Position numbers and translations under genes: made by a program
IMG/VR virus record: IMGVR_UViG_3300018059_000011
Location: 20,544-84,543 of that record
Reading direction: 5' to 3' (one strand)
Source: a virus
DNA length: 64,000 nt
Notes under the pieces: model-generated
The model's input: the letters and a program-made list of their open reading frames with translations, nothing else
Told to the model about the DNA's origin: nothing
Databases searched by the model: none
Shown here: piece after piece, positions 58,006-64,000 of the stretch
Layout of the letters: the number at the start of each line of letters is the position of its first letter
Numbering within the stretch: position 1 is the stretch's first letter

Positions 58006-59706
58006 TTACGCGAAGAACCGCCCGGCCCAAAAGAATGCGATGCTGCGCTTTCCGTTCTGGTACGTGATGATGTGCGCGTGCGTATGCGACGACAAGCCGT
58101 GAACATATTCGAGGCGACGCTTTGAGGACGTGCCGCCCTGGTAGGCGCCGCCTGTGATCCTCGGGGAATGGCTGTGTCCGCCGTTGGCCTTGCGTCCGCT
58201 GTTGGCGATGGCGCGGGCCGATCCCCTGGCGCCGTCCGCACCCCGGTCGAAGTGAAGGCCGCATTCAATGCCGCCGCCCGCGTCTTTGCAGATGATGAAG
58301 CTTTCGTCTTCGGGCAGGAACGAGACGCCGAGCTTTTTCAGCTTGGAGGTCCACCCGACCAACTTCATACCTTCGACAAGAACATCTGCCTTGACGCCGT
58401 TGACGCGCTGCCACTTGAAGACGGCATCGTTCAACGCCGACCAGAACTCGGCATTCACCGGGTCTTTGCGCCCATCGACCTCGGTGAGCCAACGCTCAGG
58501 ATGCCGATCATGATTCGAGTTGACGACAATGGTCTTCGTGAACGGTCTCGCCGCGTGTTCGAGAAACTTGCCGACATCATCGAACTCGGTGCGAACGCTT
58601 TCTTTGTGCTCGATATAGCGAAGGTGCATCACATGCGAGTTCTTGATGTTATGATGGCCGCGACGGCTGAAGTCCAGAACGTCATGGATGAACTGGTACT
58701 CCGGCTGGAGCATATCCACAAGGCCGCCTTCGCCCCATGTGGCCGCGTCCACTTCCGGGTCAATGTTGTCAACATGAACGTCGCCGCCGGTCAATGCCTT
58801 GATGCGGTGACCATCCGTGACTTCTCCATCCTTCACCCGCAGCGTCAGATGATAGATGGTCCCGGTCGAGTCTGCGTTGATCTGATGGGGCCACCAATTA
58901 CCCTCGGAATCGACTTCGATCAGCAACGCGCCATAGGCGTGATGAAACTCGGCCTTGAGACCGGCGGCGCGCTGGATATAATTGCGAAGCGTGACCGTGC
59001 CGGTCGTGAAATTGAGCTTCGTGCCCTCACCTTTCATCGCCGCCACCGGCTCCAAGCCGATGGTCGTGTGCGGGAGGATCATCGACTTGCGGCCCGTCAA
59101 CACCTTCTTGCCCGCGAGCGGATTCGCCGTCGTCGGGCTTTCATTGGCCTCGCCGCAGAACACGAGACCCGGCGCGACTTCCATGCGCTGGTCCATGAGG
59201 AATGGTGTCAGCCGGTCATCCCATTTGAAATCGCGAACGGCCTTGAAGCGTTCGTTGTTCATCCACGCTGCTTTGTCGCCGCTGCCGTCCTTGTAGTAGG
59301 AGAACCGCGAGACGCAGATGCGCGCATCGTAGTGCTTGGCGAGGGCCTGAAGATTTGTCCAGAAGCCCTCATGCAGATTGGTATTGTTCTGGGCGCATGT
59401 GAAGAAATACCGATGGATTTTTCCCTTGTGCGGAAGCGGCGCCAGCTTCTTCGTTCGCATGGCCTTGATCTTGCCGCCGCGCCGTGGGCGACGACGCTGA
59501 GGCTTGTAGTCTCCGTTTTTGACCTCGGCGATGTGCTCGCGCGTCTTCCGGCCAGGACGAATCGGCTCGATCAATTGCTGGATCAGTGCTTCATCGTAGA
59601 GAGCGTGGACTTTTTTCCAGCCGGTGTTCGTCTGCCGAGCGACGGCTTTGAGGCTGCCATGCTTTTCGAGCGCGCGGACAAGTTGCTTCGGCGTGGTGAT
59701 GGTCAT
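58006..59706 (-). CDS. T5 A1-like metallophosphoesterase
   Basis: A 566-aa protein, close to the length of T5 A1. A basic helical N-terminus (HTH-like LVRALEKHGSLKAVARQTN) precedes the conserved YFFTCAQNNTNLHEGFW region. Metal-binding residues of the calcineurin-like fold are GGDVHVDN (about 307), NSNHDRH (about 399), GHSH (about 512) and THAHI (about 543). T5 A1 is needed for pre-early DNA transfer and host DNA degradation; here a DNA-processing role is likely, while two-step injection cannot be judged. Confidence 0.78.
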   Translation of the reverse strand: MTITTPKQLVRALEKHGSLKAVARQTNTGWKKVHALYDEALIQQLIEPIRPGRKTREHIAEVKNGDYKPQRRRPRRGGKIKAMRTKKLAPLPHKGKIHRYFFTCAQNNTNLHEGFWTNLQALAKHYDARICVSRFSYYKDGSGDKAAWMNNERFKAVRDFKWDDRLTPFLMDQRMEVAPGLVFCGEANESPTTANPLAGKKVLTGRKSMILPHTTIGLEPVAAMKGEGTKLNFTTGTVTLRNYIQRAAGLKAEFHHAYGALLIEVDSEGNWWPHQINADSTGTIYHLTLRVKDGEVTDGHRIKALTGGDVHVDNIDPEVDAATWGEGGLVDMLQPEYQFIHDVLDFSRRGHHNIKNSHVMHLRYIEHKESVRTEFDDVGKFLEHAARPFTKTIVVNSNHDRHPERWLTEVDGRKDPVNAEFWSALNDAVFKWQRVNGVKADVLVEGMKLVGWTSKLKKLGVSFLPEDESFIICKDAGGGIECGLHFDRGADGARGSARAIANSGRKANGGHSHSPRITGGAYQGGTSSKRRLEYVHGLSSHTHAHIITYQNGKRSIAFFWAGRFFA

Positions 59707-60032
59707 GTGAATTTCCTCTGATAATTCGGAAGGATGCGAGCCTTGGCAGCGTCGAGAACTCGACGGCCACGAAACGTGACGACATACTCACGGGGAATAA
59801 TAGCGCGGCGGCTACGGTCGAGCTTCCACGCAAGGCATTTCCATGAGCGAAGTGTCTCCATCATCTTGATGTGGGCTTCGCTCATGTAGTCGTCGTTGAC
59901 GGTGAAAGCCATCTTCTGCCGCGCGAGCATCTCGGCGTGTTGCAAAATCTGGAGGTACATAAACGGAATCCGTTCAGCCACGGTATCAACCGGCGTCCGC
60001 CACGTAACGCGCGTGTAAGGGAGAGAGGCCAT
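59703..60032 (-). CDS. Hypothetical early protein
   Basis: A 109-aa basic, helical protein (YLQILQHAEMLARQKMAFTV, SEAHIKMMETLRSWKC), ATG 60032. The C-terminal strand FRGRRVLDAAKARIL looks like a wing. Could be a small DNA-binding protein; no family recognised. Confidence 0.55.
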   Translation of the reverse strand: MASLPYTRVTWRTPVDTVAERIPFMYLQILQHAEMLARQKMAFTVNDDYMSEAHIKMMETLRSWKCLAWKLDRSRRAIIPREYVVTFRGRRVLDAAKARILPNYQRKFT

Positions 60033-60544
60033 CAGTTGGCGGACCTGAGTTTCTGGAAACCATAGTACGCGATGAGCGCGGCCTCCGCAACCCCAATCGC
60101 CTGGGGCTTAGTCCAGTGTCCCCGTTTCGGTGCAAAGAGATCGGCATAGGCAGGGAAGAGGGCAGAAGCTTTCGCGACCGCCGGGCCTTTGTCGCCCTTC
60201 GGCGCCCGCACGCCCATGTCACCTTTCCACTTGACCGGCGAGATCATGGTGATGGGAATACACTTGGCGGCGACGAGCCCGCGCATGAACCCGGCGCTGT
60301 ATCCGAACTTGAAGGACGAAGACCCGCCCTGGCCGTGAATGAACCCGACCTTCTCGACATAGGCGTGGCCCGGCAGGTTTCCGATAGGCCAGAGCCTATC
60401 GAACTCCATTGCCAAGAGCGCGTAGTTGATCTCGAAGCCCTTGCCGGTGGACTTTACTTCTTCGGGTCGGAGCGCGACCAGAGTGATGCCATCGTATTCG
60501 ACGATGGCCCCGGTCGAGCCGGGATCGACGCCCAAAATCCTCAT
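60032..60544 (-). CDS. RuvC-like Holliday junction resolvase
   Basis: A 170-aa protein from ATG 60544. It begins RILGVDPGSTGAIVEY with the first catalytic Asp (D7), a second acidic residue in AYVEKVGFIHGQG (E about 62), and a C-terminal KPQAIGVAEAALIAYYG with the last acidic residue, as in phage and bacterial RuvC-like resolvases. It would resolve recombination or replication intermediates before packaging. Confidence 0.82.
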   Translation of the reverse strand: MRILGVDPGSTGAIVEYDGITLVALRPEEVKSTGKGFEINYALLAMEFDRLWPIGNLPGHAYVEKVGFIHGQGGSSSFKFGYSAGFMRGLVAAKCIPITMISPVKWKGDMGVRAPKGDKGPAVAKASALFPAYADLFAPKRGHWTKPQAIGVAEAALIAYYGFQKLRSAN

Positions 60545-60738
60545 GGCTTTGCCTCCACTGTGGCGACGAATCGCTCGCCGCAATTGCAGATGTACGCCCG
60601 CCAAAGATTTCCGTCCGGCATCCGCACGAACGGCGACACCTTTGCGTGCGTATGATTTCCAATGATGTTGTCCGCGCGCGGGCAAGCCGGATGCAGTCTG
60701 TTGGCGTGAAAGAGAGTCTGAGCTTCTTCGCGGTTCAT
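60541..60738 (-). CDS. Hypothetical small Cys/His protein (65 aa)
   Basis: Overlaps both neighbours. Two Cys near the end (ICNCGERF) and Cys/His upstream may form a zinc site. Located between two nucleases. Confidence 0.55.
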   Translation of the reverse strand: MNREEAQTLFHANRLHPACPRADNIIGNHTHAKVSPFVRMPDGNLWRAYICNCGERFVATVEAKP

Positions 60739-61166
60739 TTAGTTCTCTCCAAATAGTCCGCGCATTTACGCAAGCGTGTAACTTCGTCTTGGGCATGTCC
60801 GATTGTCCGATTGCAAGCACAACACAGTACGCCGCGTACTTTGTTTGTAACGTGATCGTGGTCTACTACAAGGCGCTTAGGTCCGGTCTTTTCAAAAGCG
60901 TCACCGCAGGCAGCGCAACAATTATTTTGACTTGAGAGCATGTTCTCAAAATCAGACAGCGAGAGTCCGTATTTTTGTTTAAGGTGCCAAACTCTATATT
61001 TGGTCCGGTAGTCATCACCGCGTTCCAATCGCCAACGATTCATGTAATTGGCATGACGCTTTTTATCGCGAAGGCGCCTAGCTACTACGCGATCAGGACG
61101 CCGGTTACGCTTTTTATCATGCGCCCGGATTCTAGCCTTGCTTTCTTCTGATCGCCACACCATCAT
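60735..61166 (-). CDS. Endonuclease VII-like HNH endonuclease
   Basis: A 143-aa protein following the DNA polymerase gene. Basic N-terminal half, then YRVWHLKQKYGLSLSDFENML (the endo VII helix region), NCCAACGDAF, LVVDHDHVTNKVRGVLCCACN and IGHAQDE: a complete zinc-bound ββα core. AT-richer than its neighbours. Either a homing endonuclease or a true resolvase; the nearby RuvC-like gene makes homing more likely. Confidence 0.88.
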   Translation of the reverse strand: MMVWRSEESKARIRAHDKKRNRRPDRVVARRLRDKKRHANYMNRWRLERGDDYRTKYRVWHLKQKYGLSLSDFENMLSSQNNCCAACGDAFEKTGPKRLVVDHDHVTNKVRGVLCCACNRTIGHAQDEVTRLRKCADYLERTK

Positions 61167-61167
61167 T

Positions 61168-63183
61168 CTACTTCCTGTAACGGTCCTCGCGCCAGCATTC
61201 CACCGAGATCGGGCAGCCCTTCACCCACGGCGGAACCACGCACATGAGTTCCTCGAACTCATCGGCGCTGCCGAAGTCGGGATCGGTTTCGGAGATGATT
61301 TCGTCATGCACCGTCAGGATCACGGGGTACTTCGCGATCTCCAGCCGGATCATCGCCTCGGCCATGATGTCGCGCGAGATCGCCTGGACGATATTTTCCG
61401 TGAGCATCCCGCCGTAGGTTTGGATCGGACCCCATTTGCCGCCCTTCTTGGAGTCTTTACCCCAATACGTGATCTGGTCTTTCGGACCCCAAGAATGATG
61501 AACCTCTTCGATCCTTGGATTGAAATACCAGAGGCGACGGCCATTCGGGAGAATGCAAGTCAGCCATTTGCCGGACTTATCCTTGACCATCTCGAATGCG
61601 ATGTTGCGGTATGCCGAACGGAAGCCGGTCCTAACACAAGCGACAGCCGCTTCCTCAATCGCGTACCAGAACTGCACCACCTTCGGATGCTTTTTGCGCC
61701 AAGCTACTTTCTTCTCATCGACTTCGGAGTCGTTGTATTTATCGGACTTGTCGAACTTGCGCCATGCGTTGACGCCGCCCTGGTATCCGAACGCGAGTTC
61801 GCAGGTCTTGCCGACCTGACGTTCCTTTTTGTAGGTGTCCTTGGTCAGACACGGGTAGCCGAAGACCTGCGATGCCGTCGCCAGATAGATGTCCTGCGAA
61901 CCCCCGTAGCCTTCGCCACGGTCGATCCCGGCGAAGGCGTCGAGTTTCCACTGCTCGCCCGCGACCCATGCGAGCACGCGGGCTTCAATCGCCGAGAAGT
62001 CGCCGACGTTCATGACCTTGCCGGAACCGGCCACGAACATTCCGCGCAAAGCCGTGGACAGCGCATTCATGGGATCGCCGTACAGGACTTCCATTGCCGC
62101 GATGTCGCCGGTCTTGATGATCTTGATGAGGCGCGACATTCCCAGCCGCGCATTCTTGGTGATGATCTCTTCGTCGCCGCGTGGAAAGTTGTGCGGCTGA
62201 GGCCCGCGACCAGCCCACCGGCCAGTGCCAGCGCCGTGGTATTGCAGCAGCCCTCGCACGCGGCCATCACGACAAACCCAATCGAGAAGGCTATCGAGCT
62301 TCTTGATCGACGCCAGCGAGAGCATTTGACGGATTTGCAGCACCCGGCGGGCCTCGGGAGTGATCCCTTTATTTTCGAGCGCGATGTCGATGCTGTCGGC
62401 CTTCATGTCCGGCATATCGAGTTCGGCGTAATCCAAAAGCCATTGCTTGATGCGCGCCCGTTGCGATCCCTTCGTGACGATACCAGATGTCATCTTCGTG
62501 AGTTCGGCGTTGAGCGTCGTCTCGATAGTATTGCAGATCAGCTTCGCGGCGTTGATGGCTTCGAGATCAAGGGCGACGCCACGCTGATTGATAGTCTGGT
62601 CGAGCACCCAAAGCTTCTGCTCGGAGTCGGTGAGATCGCCGATGGTAACACCGAGGCCATGCTCGGTGTCTGTGTCACGGACGCAGTAGTCGTAAAGCTC
62701 CTGCATCAAGTCGAAGTCGTCGCACCATTCGCTCGTATTGTTCTTGGTGATCTTCTGCGGCGCGCAGAGTTTGCGGATCAGGAATTTGCCGCGCGGGTCT
62801 TTCTTAGTTGTGAGATTGAGGGCGTCTCCGACCTGATCCAAGCCAAGAGGCAGCGCCCGATACGCGCAGACGGCCAGTGTGTCTTTCCACCGCCGGGGCA
62901 TGGGAATGCCCATCTGCTTATTGAGAATGTTGATCCAGATCGCGCGCTCGAATTGCGCGTTGTGCGCCTCGAAGAAGATGACGCCTGAATTGATGAGGTC
63001 GATGAGGGCTTGGGGAAACGGAAGATCAGGAGTCCACAGGCCGGTGCGCCCGTTCCCGATTTTATACGACATGCACAAGATGGAAGTCGAAGCATCCTCG
63101 GCGTAGCGCCAAGCTCCAACTACAGTTACGTCCAAACGACTACGGGTTTCAAAATCGACCACAACTTTATCGGGAAGAAGCAT
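61168..63183 (-). CDS. Family A DNA polymerase with 3'-5' exonuclease domain
   Basis: A 671-aa protein. The exonuclease domain starts VVVDFETRS (D10, E12) and includes AHNAQFERAIW and YCVRDTDTEHGL. Polymerase motif A is DFSAIEARVLAW (about 394-405), motif B REx3K-like RQVGKTCELAFGYQGG (about 453), motif C VHDEI (about 624). The start has GGAGGAAG upstream, supplied by the overlapping 3' end of an HNH gene. The first 25 codons exist a second time upstream with different codons (63589-63663), so this gene's 5' end appears to be a replacement. Confidence 0.92.
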   Translation of the reverse strand: MLLPDKVVVDFETRSRLDVTVVGAWRYAEDASTSILCMSYKIGNGRTGLWTPDLPFPQALIDLINSGVIFFEAHNAQFERAIWINILNKQMGIPMPRRWKDTLAVCAYRALPLGLDQVGDALNLTTKKDPRGKFLIRKLCAPQKITKNNTSEWCDDFDLMQELYDYCVRDTDTEHGLGVTIGDLTDSEQKLWVLDQTINQRGVALDLEAINAAKLICNTIETTLNAELTKMTSGIVTKGSQRARIKQWLLDYAELDMPDMKADSIDIALENKGITPEARRVLQIRQMLSLASIKKLDSLLDWVCRDGRVRGLLQYHGAGTGRWAGRGPQPHNFPRGDEEIITKNARLGMSRLIKIIKTGDIAAMEVLYGDPMNALSTALRGMFVAGSGKVMNVGDFSAIEARVLAWVAGEQWKLDAFAGIDRGEGYGGSQDIYLATASQVFGYPCLTKDTYKKERQVGKTCELAFGYQGGVNAWRKFDKSDKYNDSEVDEKKVAWRKKHPKVVQFWYAIEEAAVACVRTGFRSAYRNIAFEMVKDKSGKWLTCILPNGRRLWYFNPRIEEVHHSWGPKDQITYWGKDSKKGGKWGPIQTYGGMLTENIVQAISRDIMAEAMIRLEIAKYPVILTVHDEIISETDPDFGSADEFEELMCVVPPWVKGCPISVECWREDRYRK

Positions 63184-63592
63184 ATACTTCCTCCATTTTT
63201 CTAAGCACAGCCTGGGCCAATTGGAGAAGTTCTTGGGGAGAAAGACTCCCCTTCGCCCGGTTGCACCTATTGCAAATCACCCAAACATTGGTGGGGATGT
63301 ACCCGCGCTTGGAGTCAATCCTGTCCAGTGTTGGAGAATAGTTAGCGATCTTGTCGTCAGCCACTTTCATAGAGACGTGGCAAATTGGGCAATGCGAAGG
63401 AATAGGAGTGATGTCGGCGGGGGTCAATCGGTATTCAAGACCGTCTCTTCTGGAGCGTTCTCTAGCCCCTTTCAACATATTGATGTAGGGACGTTCGTGT
63501 TGTTGTCGTCTTTTGATAAGCCGCGCTTTTTCAGGAAAGCGCTTGGCCCATTTGTTCCCGCCGCCCTTTTTCCTCATGGCAACACCGGCCAC
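63167..63592 (-). CDS. HNH homing endonuclease inserted at the DNA polymerase gene
   Basis: Up to 141 aa (GTG 63592, or ATG 63577 with 136 aa). Basic N-terminus (KKGGGNKWAKRFPEKARLIKRR), then CPICHVSM, SPTLDRIDSKRGYIPTNVWVICNRCN and AKGSLSPQEL, a complete HNH domain with two Cys pairs. Its 3' end overlaps the polymerase start by 17 nt and carries that gene's RBS. It starts right after a stranded copy of the polymerase N-terminus. Clear homing-element character. Confidence 0.9.
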   Translation of the reverse strand: MAGVAMRKKGGGNKWAKRFPEKARLIKRRQQHERPYINMLKGARERSRRDGLEYRLTPADITPIPSHCPICHVSMKVADDKIANYSPTLDRIDSKRGYIPTNVWVICNRCNRAKGSLSPQELLQLAQAVLRKMEEVYASSR

Positions 63593-63663
63593 GCGCCGAC
63601 GACGGTCACGTCAAGACGCGACCTCGTTTCAAAATCGACGACTACCTTGTCCGGCAGAAGCAA
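63589..63663 (-). pseudogene. Stranded copy of the DNA polymerase 5' end
   Basis: Codons TTG...TGG encode LLLPDKVVVDFETRSRL... identical at residues 2-25 to the intact polymerase start (63109-63183), yet about 16 of 24 codons differ, almost all synonymously. The frame then hits TGA after four more residues, next to the HNH start. It is the original gene end, cut off by the HNH insertion. Confidence 0.85.
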
Positions 63664-63718
63664 CGGAGCACCACGGCTAAGTTAGCCGCATATCATTCCC
63701 CACGTTTACCATGATGAG

Positions 63719-63746
63719 ATCATACGCCGATGTGAGAGGATGTCAA
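63719..63746 (-). promoter_or_regulatory. Leftward promoter for the replication block
   Basis: TTGACA (63741-63746), 16-bp spacer, TATGAT (63719-63724): 6/6 and 5/6 consensus matches. It lies about 55 bp upstream of the stranded polymerase 5' end, so it was probably the original polymerase promoter and now also drives the HNH gene. Confidence 0.78.
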
Positions 63747-64000
63747 ACGGATTTCGGGGTGGTCGGCCTGACTTGGGACCAAGGCCGCAACGAGTGAGAG
63801 CATCTGACGATGCCATCGTTGGCGACCACTCCGAAAATCGTCGGTCGGTCTGACTTGTAACCAGACTGTAAGGTTCGAGACCAGATTATGAATCCGGTCT
63901 TCCCTGGCGACTCCCGATAGGGCAGCGGGGCTACCCTACGACTAGCGCCGGGTGCCCCACTGGGGTCCATCGTCCTTTAGGGGCGATGGTTCCCTGTTCA
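63747..64000. promoter_or_regulatory. Non-coding right edge with repeats and hairpins
   Basis: No supported gene. A 15-bp direct repeat GGTCGGYCTGACTTG occurs at 63761-63775 and 63843-63857. Inverted repeats include GTGGTCG/CGACCAC, GTCTG/CAGAC (about 63849-63865) and GACCAGAT/ATCCGGTC (63879-63899). Further GC stems follow toward the end. Such structure upstream of the main replication promoter could be a control region or origin; the window ends before this can be judged. Confidence 0.4.

Noticed and set aside
63167-63663. Group I intron or intein in the DNA polymerase gene
   Set aside because: The HNH frame is closed by its own stop and the polymerase restarts with its own RBS and a full N-terminus, so neither RNA nor protein splicing is needed. 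An intron is not fully excluded and is listed as the refuting test for the main finding.
63849-63910. tRNA-like arms near the right edge (a 7-nt loop reading TTCATAA on the minus strand and a GGTTCGA sequence on the plus strand)
   Set aside because: The arms lie on opposite strands or at wrong spacing, and no full cloverleaf closes.

Overview
The window is part of a GC-rich tailed-phage (siphovirus-type) genome. The tail-tip block (DUF2460, DUF2163, NlpC/P60 peptidase, 1180-aa host-specificity protein) has the same gene order as genes g12-g15 of the Rhodobacter-type gene transfer agent, so an alphaproteobacterial host is the best guess. Neither genome end is in the window: a truncated CDS runs in from the left, and the leftward early genes continue toward or past the right edge. 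No integrase, repressor, transposase or CRISPR array was seen.

Layout. Positions 1-34153 read rightward and carry virion assembly and lysis: end of a scaffold-like gene, major capsid protein, capsid-proximal paralogs, DnaT_2-type connector, head-closure and tail-terminator candidates, tail tube, tail chaperones with a -1 frameshift site, tape measure, GTA-like tip, collagen-like fibres, GH108 endolysin, spanins and holin candidates. A tRNA-Gln(CUG) follows at 34241-34311. Positions 34712-35247 form a non-coding convergence zone with short repeats. From 35248 to about 63700 everything reads leftward: roughly 75 small, tightly overlapping genes. These include DNA ligase, a GlyRS-like catalytic core, MazG-like and dGTP_diPhyd-like enzymes, a deoxyribosyltransferase-like protein, a NADAR protein, a T5 A1-like metallophosphoesterase, a RuvC-like resolvase and a family A DNA polymerase. 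A set of TTGACW-(16-17)-TA promoters drives the leftward block.

Two patterns stand out. First, nine homing-type endonuclease genes (four GIY-YIG, three HNH, two endonuclease VII-like) sit between essential genes. At the DNA polymerase and at tRNA-Gln the invaded gene now has a substituted end joined to the HNH gene, and a second, sequence-diverged copy of that end lies on the far side of the HNH gene. A GIY-YIG gene after the tail terminator seems to carry a displaced C-terminus of that gene in frame. This resembles the gene-end substitution described for endonuclease insertions in fungal mitochondrial genes. Second, one approximately 110-120-residue module occurs six times, inserted into five unrelated head and tail proteins. 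One insertion can be read directly by comparing two adjacent paralogs, one with and one without the module.

The early block also suggests nucleotide-pool control and counter-defence: three NTP-pyrophosphohydrolase-like proteins, SLOG and deoxyribosyltransferase-like proteins, and a NADAR/DUF4326/kinase-like cluster. All assignments were made by eye from motifs and gene order; no database search was run.
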